Source of the DNA: Caulobacter ginsengisoli
GTDB taxonomy: Bacteria > Pseudomonadota > Alphaproteobacteria > Caulobacterales > Caulobacteraceae
Direction of reading: 5' to 3'
NCBI RefSeq assembly: GCF_030814835.1
Contig: NZ_JAUSVS010000001.1
Location: 124,001-188,000 of the forward strand
DNA: 64,000 bases
The notes under the pieces are model-generated. The model searched no databases. It had not been told where the DNA came from and saw nothing but the letters and a program-made list of their open reading frames with translations. Of this stretch, positions 46,014-54,640 are shown piece after piece. Each line of letters starts with the position of its first letter. The first letter of the stretch is position 1. The position numbers and the translations under genes are program-made.

Positions 46014-48514
46014 TACAGTCCTGCCCCTACCTCGTTCTCCAACGCCTCGGCCTCCACGCAGATAGCGTTGAGGATATTGTTCAGGTTGGCGTCGACCGGC
46101 CGGCCGGCCTCGAACGCCTCTTCGTGTGTCCGCTCGACCAGGTCGCGGATGTCACCCAGGCTCGATTGAAGCTGTACTCTTTCCAGCGCGACCCCGGCCT
46201 CGACACTGTGGGTGACGTCGCGCTTGACCACGTACCAGACCCGCTGGGCGGCGGTGTTGCTGGGCGAGGTCGGCCGGATTTCCATGCTCACCGACCGGGC
46301 GTTGGATTTCCAATCCTCAGGCGGATTGGCTGGAATCAGGCCTTCCCCATCGTCTTCGTCTCCCTCGCCGGTCCATTCCTCGAGCAGGACCCGGTCGTCG
46401 AAATACATCTTGATTTCCCGCTCGGCGCTCAGTGGCTGTTCGAGCAGCCGCGAGAAATAGCGGGCGAAGTGCGACTCCGGCGCCGAGTGGGGCCAGTAGA
46501 GGGTCAGGGTGGCGCAATCAGCCGACACATGGGCCGATACCGCCGGTTCGCCAGGCAGAGCTGTCATCCAGACACCGTTCGGGCTGGCCTTGACCGCCAG
46601 GAACGACTGCCGGGGTCTCCAGGCGCCGTTGACCGGATGAGCGCTCCGTCCTTCCGCTCCGCCCTCCATCTGCCCCGCCACGACCGCCCGGACCACCGGA
46701 TGAAGGTCGTAGCGCCTGCTGGAAGCATCGAACTGCAGCAGGCCGCGCCGCTCCAGGTTGTCGATGACGGCGTCCAGGCCCTCGGGTGGGATTCGATTGG
46801 CGGTCTTCTCGTTTCGCATCGCCAACCGCATCCGCTGCGCCTGCCAGAATGCCAGGGCGCGCTGGTGCTCGACTTCCAGCGCGTTGCGCCGATCCGCCGG
46901 CAGGCTTGGCCAATCCTCGCGGCCTTCCGGCGCCTCGGGTTCCGGAAGATTGGGGGTGGTTCGACAGATGGCCATCAGCGTGGCGTAGTCGGCGCTGGCC
47001 TGAAGCAGGGCCAGGTTCTCAAGGAGGCGCCGGCCCCTGCCGTCGAGACGCTCGATAGCCTGGCGCAGGATGTGATTGCGCCGCTGGCGCAGATCCAGAT
47101 TCTCGAGGTTCAGGTTACCGCCAGCCGCCGTCTTCCAGGCGTCGAAATTGCCGGGATTGGGCTTGAAGTCGTTGATCAGGCCGGCCAGCACCCCGACCAC
47201 GAGCGGGTGACAGTCGCAGTTGGTCTGCAGATAGGCGCGGATATCATCAGAGTCGCCTGTCACTCCGCACGACAGCAACAGAGCCTCGGCGTCGGCGGGC
47301 CGCAGGCCGGGCAGGATTTCACGCCGCACGCCTGGGAGGGGATTGTGCGACTGGTTGATCAGCGCCAGCGGTGTCAGACGCGATGTGATCAGAACCTTGG
47401 AGGGGGCGATGGCGGAAAGTCGCCGCAGGAAGTCGTCATCCTCCGGACGGATGGCGGCGCAGGGGTCGCGCTGGTCCAGTTGGCCGGCCGAGATCTGTTC
47501 GTCAGGGGCGGCCAGACTCGCGGCGTCGGAGCGATGATAGGCGACCAGCAGTCGTTCCAGCCCATCCAGAACCAGCACCCAGCGACGCTCCTCCAGCCGT
47601 TGGACCAAGGCCGTCGACAGGCTGCGCCAGTCGAGGCCGTGGAAGGCTTCCGGCGCCCTCCCATCCATATAGGCCAGGGTCCGCCGGCAGAAGTCGGCCA
47701 TGCCGGTGTCAGAATCGTAGAATGAGTACCAGACATAGCCAGCACATCCGCCCTGGCTCCGCTGAGCGTGAGCGCTGACCCATTCCCAGGCCAGGATGCT
47801 CTTGCCCGATCCGCCCATGGCCTCGAACAGCATCACCGACTTGGGGTCGGCGTCGGAACACCAGTCGTCCAGGGTCTGGAGTTGCGCGGCCCGGCCGACA
47901 AAGGCGTGCGAGGCCAGGTAGCGGGGAAAGGCGGCCAGGCGCGGCGGGCGCGCCACCTCGTCAGGGCCCGGTGGCGGTGGGCGCTCGGCGATATCAATCT
48001 TTGGCAGTGTTTCGGCCAGCCTGCGGACCGCTCCCGGGGCGATGGCGGCGAACTCGTCCAGGTTCTCGAAGATATGATAGGCGCCCGGGCTGTCGCCGCG
48101 CCCGTAGCGCTGCTTGGCGTGATCGCGGAACTGTTCCAGCTTTTTCCGGCGTCCCGGGTCCAACTCGACCTGCTCGATCGTCACCGGATGCTTGTCGCCC
48201 ATGATGAAGACCAGGATCGGCAGTCCCTGTTCCAGGGCCTGCTGGTACTCCAGTTCGGCGAGCGAGAGACGATGGGGATTGTACAGCTGCGAAGGAAGAA
48301 CCTGGCCATACCGATGGCCGATTATGCCCACATAGGCCTGGCTCTCGCCGACCATCCGCATGGCCGCCGCGACGCCGTCACCGTCTTCGGCCGGCGCAGC
48401 TTCGGCGCAGGCGATCATCAGTCCCGCCCGGCCGATCGCTTCGGCCAGCACGCGGCGATGCGTTTCCAGTCCGCGAACGACGCTTGACAGCGCGATGGTC
48501 GCCGATTTGCCCAA
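46013..48514 (-). CDS. DUF4062-STAND NTPase
   Basis: An 833-residue multidomain protein. Residues 1-130 match DUF4062: IALSSVVRGLETHRRVLAEA, QAYVGIIGHRYGQV and LAELEYQQALEQGLPILVFI. A STAND/NB-ARC-like NTPase follows, with Walker A EAMGGSGKSILAWEW at about 230-245, Walker B RRWVLVLDGLERLLVA near 315, a sensor motif SKVLITSRLTPLAL near 375, and a winged-helix-like region after it (RRLLENLALLQASADYATLM). From about 610 is a C-terminal part of unknown fold with no TPR or WD repeats. The start is a TTG at 48514, which suits the DUF4062 beginning. STAND proteins with such N-terminal domains often act in anti-phage defence; that role is inference here. Confidence 0.82.
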   Translation of the reverse strand: MGKSATIALSSVVRGLETHRRVLAEAIGRAGLMIACAEAAPAEDGDGVAAAMRMVGESQAYVGIIGHRYGQVLPSQLYNPHRLSLAELEYQQALEQGLPILVFIMGDKHPVTIEQVELDPGRRKKLEQFRDHAKQRYGRGDSPGAYHIFENLDEFAAIAPGAVRRLAETLPKIDIAERPPPPGPDEVARPPRLAAFPRYLASHAFVGRAAQLQTLDDWCSDADPKSVMLFEAMGGSGKSILAWEWVSAHAQRSQGGCAGYVWYSFYDSDTGMADFCRRTLAYMDGRAPEAFHGLDWRSLSTALVQRLEERRWVLVLDGLERLLVAYHRSDAASLAAPDEQISAGQLDQRDPCAAIRPEDDDFLRRLSAIAPSKVLITSRLTPLALINQSHNPLPGVRREILPGLRPADAEALLLSCGVTGDSDDIRAYLQTNCDCHPLVVGVLAGLINDFKPNPGNFDAWKTAAGGNLNLENLDLRQRRNHILRQAIERLDGRGRRLLENLALLQASADYATLMAICRTTPNLPEPEAPEGREDWPSLPADRRNALEVEHQRALAFWQAQRMRLAMRNEKTANRIPPEGLDAVIDNLERRGLLQFDASSRRYDLHPVVRAVVAGQMEGGAEGRSAHPVNGAWRPRQSFLAVKASPNGVWMTALPGEPAVSAHVSADCATLTLYWPHSAPESHFARYFSRLLEQPLSAEREIKMYFDDRVLLEEWTGEGDEDDGEGLIPANPPEDWKSNARSVSMEIRPTSPSNTAAQRVWYVVKRDVTHSVEAGVALERVQLQSSLGDIRDLVERTHEEAFEAGRPVDANLNNILNAICVEAEALENEVGAGL

Positions 48515-48711
48515 CCCGTCCCCAAACCCCGTTAGCCGAGAAGATCCCCGCCCGTACGGCCCGGCCTATCTTTGGTTAAGGCGGCGGAGGAATCAAGCGA
48601 TACGGGTCTTCCCGCCGAGGGGAGCCATCCACTCCGGGATTCTCTCCTGCCGGAAGGCGAGGGGGTCCGGAGGGATTGAGTCGCCACTTGACAGATCGTT
48701 CAACCAAGCGC

Positions 48712-48727
48712 TTGATTGACTAATCAA
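48712..48727. promoter_or_regulatory. Operator-like inverted repeat before tetR
   Basis: TTGATT-GACT-AATCAA, a perfect inverted repeat 15 bases before the regulator start. It overlaps the expected -10 position of a promoter whose -35 would be TTGACA at 48688-48693. This arrangement fits TetR-family autorepression. Confidence 0.65.
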
Positions 48728-48741
48728 TCAGGAGCCATCCC

Positions 48742-49347
48742 GTGTCCATGGATACCCGCCAGCGCATTCTTCTCGCGGCCATGGACCTGTTCTGGGCCAA
48801 GGGGTTCGGGTCGACCTCGATCTCGGACATCCTGTCCCGCAGCCAGGCCAACAGCGGCAGCCTCTACCACTTCTTCCCCAGCAAGCAGGACGTGCTGGTG
48901 GGCGTGCTGGAGATGTATCGCGACGGCATCTATCCGATGCTGCTGGAGCCGGCCTGGGAGGGGGTGGACGATCCCATCGAGCGGATCTTCGCGCTGCTGA
49001 ACCACTACCGCGGCTCGCTGCTGGAGACCGAATGCACCTACGGCTGTCCGATCGGCTCGCTGGCCCTGGAGCTGCATGAGCCCGACCCGCCGGTGCGGGC
49101 CCTGCTGGCGGCCAACTTCAACGCCTGGACCGCCGCCATCCGCGGGCTGCTGGAGCAGGCGGGGGAGCGCCTGCCGGCCGGGACCGACCTGACGGGCCTC
49201 AGCGAATTCATCCTGACTACCATGGAGGGCGGGGTCATGCAGGCCCGCACCCACCTGGAGATCGGCTATTTCGACCGGGGGGTGGCGCTGCTGCGCCAGC
49301 ACCTGAACCTGCTCATGGAGAGCGCCAAGAAGCCCGCGGCGGCCTGA
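48742..49347 (+). CDS. TetR/AcrR-family transcriptional regulator
   Basis: A 201-residue repressor. The N-terminal helix-turn-helix is typical: TRQRILLAAMDLFWAKGFGS, TSISDILSRSQANSGSLYHF and FPSKQDVLVGVLEMY. The ligand-binding C-terminal part contains a Cys (ETECTYGCPIGSLALELHE), as in AcuR/YxaF-like TetR_C_16 members. The GTG at 48742 is chosen because AGGAG lies 8 bases before it; an ATG at 48748 is the alternative. An inverted repeat at its promoter suggests autoregulation, and the two following genes are probable targets. Confidence 0.88.
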   Translation: MSMDTRQRILLAAMDLFWAKGFGSTSISDILSRSQANSGSLYHFFPSKQDVLVGVLEMYRDGIYPMLLEPAWEGVDDPIERIFALLNHYRGSLLETECTYGCPIGSLALELHEPDPPVRALLAANFNAWTAAIRGLLEQAGERLPAGTDLTGLSEFILTTMEGGVMQARTHLEIGYFDRGVALLRQHLNLLMESAKKPAAA

Positions 49348-49377
49348 CCGGCCGGGGGCGAACGGGGAGGGTAAAGC

Positions 49378-49770
49378 ATGCCGAGCGTCAACTGGCTGGC
49401 CGTCGTGGCGGCCGCGCTGTCGAGTTTCCTGCTGGGCGGGATCTGGTATTCGGTCCTGTTCGCCAAGGCCTGGCAGGCCGCGGCCGGCCTGACCGACGAA
49501 CAGGCCAAGGGCGGCAACAAGGCCCTGATCTTCGGCGGCAGCTTCGTGCTGGCCCTGATCGCCTCGGCCACCTTCGCCCTGTTCCTGGGCGTGCAGCCGA
49601 TCATGACAGGCGCCCTCTACGGCCTCTGCGCGGGCCTGACCTGGGTCGCGGCGAGCTTTGGCATCAACTATCTGTTCGAGCGCAAGCCGTTGAAACTGTT
49701 CCTGATCAACGGCGGCTATCACACCCTGCAGTTCACCCTGATCGGGCTGATCCTGGGGGCCTGGCATTGA
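49378..49770 (+). CDS. DUF1761 membrane protein
   Basis: A 130-residue membrane protein with four hydrophobic helices. It matches DUF1761 by its start (NWLAVVAAALSSFLLGGIWY-SVLF), the middle helix FVLALIASATFALFLGVQ and the ending FLINGGYHTLQFTLIGLILG. Function unknown. The ribosome-binding site GGGAGGG precedes it. Its stop overlaps the start of the next gene (TTGA), forming a regulator - membrane protein - SRPBCC operon. Confidence 0.85.
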   Translation: MPSVNWLAVVAAALSSFLLGGIWYSVLFAKAWQAAAGLTDEQAKGGNKALIFGGSFVLALIASATFALFLGVQPIMTGALYGLCAGLTWVAASFGINYLFERKPLKLFLINGGYHTLQFTLIGLILGAWH

Positions 49771-50312
49771 TCCGCGCCGCCCTGGTTCTCGCCGTCGCCC
49801 TGGCTCTGGGCAGTCCGGCCCTGGCCGCGCCCTCGGCGGTGAAGGACACCTCCTTCGTCGACCAGACCGGCGCGCGGCTGCTGCAACAGCGCGTGGTCAT
49901 CGCCGCCCCGCCGGCGGCGGTCTGGCGGGCCCTGACCGACCAGGCCGCCTACCGGCAATGGGTTGCCCCCAACAGCTTCATCGATCTGCGGGTCGGCGGC
50001 TCGATCGAGGTGGCGCTCAGCGCGGCCGGCAAGCCGGGCGATCCGAGCAACATCAAGCAGGAGATCCTGGGCTATGTGCCCCAGCGCCTGATGGTGTTCC
50101 GCAATCTCAGCGTCCCGCCGGTGCCAGGCGGGGCGGTCTATCCCAAGCTGGCCATCGTGCTGGAGCTGAACCCGGCGGGCGAGGGGACCGAGGTGGTCCT
50201 CTCCCAGGTGGGCTATGGCGCCGGGGCGGATTTCGACGCCCTCTACGGCTTCTTCAAGCAGCACAATCCGGAGTTCCTGCTGAATCTGAAGGCGTTCGCG
50301 GAAAGGTCCTAG
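49767..50312 (+). CDS. Exported SRPBCC (Aha1/START-like) protein
   Basis: A 181-residue protein starting at a TTG that overlaps the previous stop, with a signal peptide (ALVLAVALALGSPALAAPSA). The SRPBCC/START-like pattern is RVVIAAPPAAVWRALTDQAA-YRQWVAP, then IDLRVGGSIEVAL and a long C-terminal helix. Such domains bind hydrophobic ligands in a deep cavity. Its secretion and linkage to TetR and DUF1761 suggest handling of a lipid or xenobiotic in the envelope. The stop overlaps that of the convergent ABC exporter (CTAG). Confidence 0.8.
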   Translation: MIRAALVLAVALALGSPALAAPSAVKDTSFVDQTGARLLQQRVVIAAPPAAVWRALTDQAAYRQWVAPNSFIDLRVGGSIEVALSAAGKPGDPSNIKQEILGYVPQRLMVFRNLSVPPVPGGAVYPKLAIVLELNPAGEGTEVVLSQVGYGAGADFDALYGFFKQHNPEFLLNLKAFAERS

Positions 50313-52411
50313 GCCGGCGCGTTCATCGGCGCGGCCGACGGCCGGGCCAGTTCCTGGGCGCCGCCCTGCAACAGGATCACCCGGTCGGCGATGGCGATGG
50401 TTTCGGGCCGATGGGCGACCACGATGCGGGTGATTTTCAGCCGCTTGAGTTCGGCGTTGATCAGCTTTTCCCGCCCGATGTCCAGGTGCGAGGTGGCCTC
50501 GTCCAGCACCAGAAGGCGGGGCTGTTTGTAGAGGGCCCGGGCCAGCAGCACCCGCTGCTTCTGTCCCCCCGAGAGGGCCCCGCCCATGTCGCCGACGAAG
50601 GTGTCCGCCCGCATAGGCATGGCGTTGACCTCCTCATCGATGGCCGCCAGCCGCAGGCAGTCCCAGACCCGCTCCAGGTCGACCTGCTCGTCGAAGAAGG
50701 CGACATTGTCGGCGATCGAGCCCGGCAGCAGTTCGTCGTCCTGCATCACCACGCCCAGCGCCTTGCGCACACTCTTGGCGCCCCAGACGGTTAGGGGCAG
50801 CCCGTCCAGCCGGACCTCACCGCTGGTCGGCGGGTAGAGGCCGCACAGCACCTTCAGCAGGGTCGACTTGCCGGTCCCCGACGGGCCGACAATGGCCACG
50901 CAGTCCCCCGGCGCGATGGCCAGGCTGACGTCCTTCAGCACGAACGGATCGGTCGGGCCGTAACGGAAGCTGACATGGTCCAGCTCGATCCGCCCCTCGA
51001 CATCCGGCAGGCCGGCGGCGGGTTTGTCGACGTCGGCCTCGACCGGGGTGAGCACCACATCGGCCAGGCGGAAGGCGTAGACGTCCATCAGCCGCCAATT
51101 GATCAGCTGCTCGAACAGGCTGGTCGTGCGGCCCAGGAACTGGGTCCGATAGGCCATGAAGGCGTACAGCAGTCCCACGGTCATCGATCCCTTGAGGATC
51201 GCCTGGACGCCCAGATAGACGATGACCACGTAGGTGAGGGAGTCGAACAGGCGCTGCAAGGCCGAGAAGGTCATCGTGGTCAGGGCGCTGGCCTGGTTGG
51301 CCCTGACGCTGTCGGCGAACTTGTTGCCCCAGTCGCTTTCGCGCCGCACCTCGCCGTTCATCACCTTGATGGTCTGGATGGCCCGCAAGGTCTCCAGTCG
51401 CTTGCCCTGCTCGGCGATCGAGGCGATCAGCGCATCCGACATGAAGCGACGTGAAATCGGAATGGAAGCGCAGCGCAGGCCGACATAGATCGCCAGGCCG
51501 ACGAGGGTGACCAGGGCCAGGGCCGGCGAAAAGACCACCATCATCACCGCGGTGACCAGCGACAGGCCTCCATCGATCATCGCGCCCACCAGGCCGTTGG
51601 AGATCAATGACTTGATGGGATCCAGCGCCTGGAACCGGCTCTGGGCGTCGGCCAGGCGCCGGCGTTGGAACCAGGGCAGCGGCAGGCGGACCATATGATG
51701 AAACAGTCGACGGGACATGTCCCAACTGAGCAGGGCGTTCAGCCGCTGGAGCACCACGCCGCGCAGGGTGTCGGCCACGCCGTTGAAGATGGCGAACAGC
51801 ACGAAACCCACCGCCAGGCTGCCCAGCAGGTCCAGGTCGCCCTTCATCGCCGCCTCGTCGACGGCCAGCTGGAGGTAGAAGGGGCTGGCCACGACATAGA
51901 CCTGCATCACCAGCGACAGCACCAGGACCTGGGCCAGGCCGCCCTTCAGATCGGGGGTCCACCGAAACAGGCTGGACAGTTTCAGGGGCGAGCGCTCGAT
52001 CCGCCGCTGGAAGCTGGGCGTCGAGGTGAGCTCCATGGCCACGCCGGTGAACTTCCGGGAAACCTCGGCCATGGACAGGGTGCAATAGCCCAGAGCCGGG
52101 TCGAACACCCGCACCGATCCAGCCCTGACCCTGTCGAGCACAACGAAATGGTTGAGGCTCCAGTGCAGGATGGCGGGCCGCTGCAGGTCCTTCAATTCCG
52201 CCATCTCGCAGGTGACGGCCCGGGCCGACAGGCCGATGGCGCCCGCCACCTCGGCCAACTCACGCAGCGAGTTGCCCCGCGAAGAGGCCGGATAGCGCTG
52301 ACGCAGCCAGGGCAGGTCGATCTGGGAGCCCAGCATGCTCGCGGCCATGGCCAGCGAGGCCAGGCCGCATTCGCTGGCCTCGGTCTGGCGATTGCGGACG
52401 GCGCCGTTCAC
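50309..52411 (-). CDS. Peptidase-containing ABC exporter (C39, bacteriocin type)
   Basis: A 700-residue transporter that removes double-glycine leaders and exports the mature product. The N-terminal C39 peptidase has RQTEASECGLASLAM with Cys15, His88 (LNHFVVLD) and Asp104 (VFDP). A six-helix membrane domain follows (about 160-440), then the ABC ATPase with GPSGTGKSTLLK, LSGGQKQRVLLARAL and LLVLDEATSHLD. The GTG at 52411 is preferred: it overlaps the stop of the adaptor gene as GTGA and places the peptidase at the very N-terminus. A GTG at 52453 would add 14 residues. Its substrate is probably the divergent gene at 53887. Confidence 0.9.
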   Translation of the reverse strand: MNGAVRNRQTEASECGLASLAMAASMLGSQIDLPWLRQRYPASSRGNSLRELAEVAGAIGLSARAVTCEMAELKDLQRPAILHWSLNHFVVLDRVRAGSVRVFDPALGYCTLSMAEVSRKFTGVAMELTSTPSFQRRIERSPLKLSSLFRWTPDLKGGLAQVLVLSLVMQVYVVASPFYLQLAVDEAAMKGDLDLLGSLAVGFVLFAIFNGVADTLRGVVLQRLNALLSWDMSRRLFHHMVRLPLPWFQRRRLADAQSRFQALDPIKSLISNGLVGAMIDGGLSLVTAVMMVVFSPALALVTLVGLAIYVGLRCASIPISRRFMSDALIASIAEQGKRLETLRAIQTIKVMNGEVRRESDWGNKFADSVRANQASALTTMTFSALQRLFDSLTYVVIVYLGVQAILKGSMTVGLLYAFMAYRTQFLGRTTSLFEQLINWRLMDVYAFRLADVVLTPVEADVDKPAAGLPDVEGRIELDHVSFRYGPTDPFVLKDVSLAIAPGDCVAIVGPSGTGKSTLLKVLCGLYPPTSGEVRLDGLPLTVWGAKSVRKALGVVMQDDELLPGSIADNVAFFDEQVDLERVWDCLRLAAIDEEVNAMPMRADTFVGDMGGALSGGQKQRVLLARALYKQPRLLVLDEATSHLDIGREKLINAELKRLKITRIVVAHRPETIAIADRVILLQGGAQELARPSAAPMNAPA

Positions 52412-53757
52412 CCGGCCCGCCGCCTGGCCGAGAACAGCGGATCCAGAAGCCACTGCAGGAAGCTGCGCGATTCCAGCACCAGGTCGGCCGTCAGCCGGGC
52501 GCCCGGCGCCAGCGGCCAGTCGCGGCCATAGGCCCGGATCGACTGGTCATCCAGCGCCACGGTGATGCGGTAGAGGGCCTCGCGGGTCTCGATCGGCATG
52601 GACAGCTCGTCGGGCGCGGTGGGGGCGTCGGCCACGGCGATGACCCGGCCCTTGGCCGCCCCGAACCGCTGGTAGGGAAAGGCGTCGTACATCACCCGGA
52701 CCTGGTCGCCGGGCCGGACGAAGCCGACGGCCCGCGACGGGGCCCACAGTTCCGCCTCCAGCCGGGCGCCGTCCGGCAGGATGATGGCCAGGGCCGAGGC
52801 CGGCGGCGCAGGGGCGCCGGGCCTGGCGCGCAAGGCCGCCACGCGCCCGGCCCTGGGCGCGGTCAGCACCACTTCCCGATTGGCCGAGTAGTTGGCCCGC
52901 TTCTCGGCCACCCCGGCCCGGGACACCTGGGCCTGAGCCATGGCTTGGCGCATGTTGGCCTCCAGCCGCTCGGCCTCGACCCGGCTCTGGGTCAGGGAGA
53001 CGTTGGTCTCCTCGATCTGCCGTTCGATGCGCGAAAGCTCCTGCCGGGCCGCGACCACCGCCTCCTCGCGCTGGCGATAATAGAGGTCGGAATAGAGGCC
53101 CTGGTCGTGCAGCTTGCGCGCCGCGTCCAGGGACTGTTGCTGCAGCCGCACGCGCTCGCTCTGCAGCCCCCGGTCCAGGGCCAGCCGTTTCTGGAGGGTC
53201 GTCAGGCCATCCCGCCGGGCGGCCAGGTCGTCGCGCTGGCGGGCGATGCCGTCGAGCTGGGCGCTGGACGCCGCCTCGATGCCTCCGGCTTCGGCCCTGG
53301 ACGCGCCTTCCAGCAAGTCGCCCAGACGTGCGCCGCCGGCGGTCATCGGATCGGAAACCAGGGTGAGGATCGGCTGGCCGGCGACGACGTGCTGGCCTTC
53401 GCGCACATGCACCGACCTGATCATCGCCGGCGCGGCGGCCGAGATACGCAGCGCCCCGCTCGCGGGTTCCAGGACGCCCGGCACGGTCTCCTTGCGGGCG
53501 TATCTGGCTGTCGCCATGAAGATCAGCGCCGCGGTCATGGTCACCGCCAGGAAGGCGGTGAGCCCCCAGCTTGCCAGGCCCAGCGGCCGCACCGGCGAGC
53601 CATACTGTTCGCTGGCCGCCGCGATCGCCTCGGCCCGGAACAGGGGCTTGTCGGCATCCGTCTGCGCCGCCGACTGCTGCAACTCAAACGCCCCCCGCCC
53701 CTCGCCGCCCACACAGTTCGGCCGACCTGCGACATCTTGCCCGACCGAACGGCACAT
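52408..53757 (-). CDS. HlyD-family membrane fusion protein
   Basis: Periplasmic adaptor linking the C39 ABC exporter to an outer-membrane channel. About 449 residues from the ATG at 53757; a TTG or GTG some 45-65 bases downstream could be the real start. One transmembrane helix lies near residue 75 (WGLTAFLAVTMTAALIFMAT). Next come a lipoyl half (IRSVHVREGQHVVAGQPILT), a long coiled coil (about 155-275, RQELSRIERQIEETNVSLTQ), the second lipoyl half and a beta-barrel domain (VRPGDQVRVMYDAFPYQRFG). The TolC-like partner is not in the window. Its start faces the GG-leader gene across 129 bases. Confidence 0.88.
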   Translation of the reverse strand: MCRSVGQDVAGRPNCVGGEGRGAFELQQSAAQTDADKPLFRAEAIAAASEQYGSPVRPLGLASWGLTAFLAVTMTAALIFMATARYARKETVPGVLEPASGALRISAAAPAMIRSVHVREGQHVVAGQPILTLVSDPMTAGGARLGDLLEGASRAEAGGIEAASSAQLDGIARQRDDLAARRDGLTTLQKRLALDRGLQSERVRLQQQSLDAARKLHDQGLYSDLYYRQREEAVVAARQELSRIERQIEETNVSLTQSRVEAERLEANMRQAMAQAQVSRAGVAEKRANYSANREVVLTAPRAGRVAALRARPGAPAPPASALAIILPDGARLEAELWAPSRAVGFVRPGDQVRVMYDAFPYQRFGAAKGRVIAVADAPTAPDELSMPIETREALYRITVALDDQSIRAYGRDWPLAPGARLTADLVLESRSFLQWLLDPLFSARRRAG

Positions 53758-53886
53758 GCAAGTCTGAGTTGCCGTTAAGGCTCTCTTCCCACTCGACAGT
53801 GATGCGATTGTATTTGCCGAGGCGGAAATTTGAGATTGGATCAACCGGGCGGGGGGCGAGGCCAAGGCCGCCTTCAGGAGACCAGC

Positions 53887-54552
53887 ATGCGGGAACTGAC
53901 ACTTGCGGAATTTGACCTGATCGCCGGCGGCGACACGACCACGGTCTCGGGCGTAACCATCATAGCCTCCTCGGGAATGGGCTGGGGCTGGGGTTGGGGC
54001 AGCTGGGGCATCGGCGGCGGCTATGGGGACGGCGGCGGCGTCGATACGTCGCCGCGGGAACCACCGCCCCCGCCGCAGCCGACGGAGAGTCAGATCGATT
54101 CCCAGGCCTGCGCCGCGGCCGCTTCCATCCGCGCCCAGGCCCACTACAGCACCCAGGAGTATGGCTACTTCATCATCACGGACGCGGACGGCACGACACG
54201 GCTATCGCCGATTTTCACCTCCGGCCTGGGCGGCAAGATCGACTTCGGCGGCGATGGGGCATTGTCGCTCGAGGAGTTGGGGATCAGCGACTGGAGTCAG
54301 GTCAAGGGCTTCGTGCACAACCACCCCTACGAGACGGACAGCCCCTACATTCCTGGCGACATCAATCTGATCAACCGCCGTCCGTCCGACGCGGACTGGG
54401 ATCTGATGAGCCAGATCGTCGGCGCCGGCGGTGGCGGCAATTCCGACTTCCGCCTCTACATCATCGGCCCCGATGGCGTGGCGCGGCAGTACAATCCCGA
54501 CTCCCCGCACAACCAGACCAGCAACGACACGAGCGGCGGCAACTGCCACTAG
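53887..54552 (+). CDS. Double-glycine-leader exported protein with JAMM/DUF4329-like core
   Basis: A 221-residue protein. Its first 15 residues, MRELTLAEFDLIAGG, form a double-glycine leader with 9 of 15 identities to the microcin V leader (MRTLTLNELDSVSGG); the C39 exporter beside it should cut after Gly15. Then comes a Gly/Trp-rich stretch (about 29-51, GMGWGWGWGSWGIGGGYGDG), a Pro-rich linker and a compact domain. The core is GFVHNHPYETDSPYIPGD: His144, His146, Pro147 and Asp158 have exactly the H-x-H-P-x10-D spacing of JAMM metalloproteases, but the conserved Ser three before the Asp is Ile155. Glu129 or Glu130 could be the upstream catalytic Glu. Ribosome-binding site AGGAG. A secreted toxin or surface protease is inferred. 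Confidence 0.8.
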   Translation: MRELTLAEFDLIAGGDTTTVSGVTIIASSGMGWGWGWGSWGIGGGYGDGGGVDTSPREPPPPPQPTESQIDSQACAAAASIRAQAHYSTQEYGYFIITDADGTTRLSPIFTSGLGGKIDFGGDGALSLEELGISDWSQVKGFVHNHPYETDSPYIPGDINLINRRPSDADWDLMSQIVGAGGGGNSDFRLYIIGPDGVARQYNPDSPHNQTSNDTSGGNCH

Positions 54553-54575
54553 ACTGGTTTGCGGAAGAGCGCGTT

Positions 54576-54610
54576 CGCCATGGCTGGGGTCCCTGACGCC
54601 AGCCATGGCG
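54576..54610 (+). terminator. Long hairpin between effector and partner genes
   Basis: Perfect 12-base inverted repeat CGCCATGGCTGG / CCAGCCATGGCG with an 11-base loop, 24 bases after the effector stop and 31 before the next gene. It lacks a T-run, so it is more likely an mRNA-stability or attenuating structure, or a weak terminator, than a classical terminator. Confidence 0.5.
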
Positions 54611-54640
54611 CAACCATCGGCGACATGAGTGGAGGTAACC

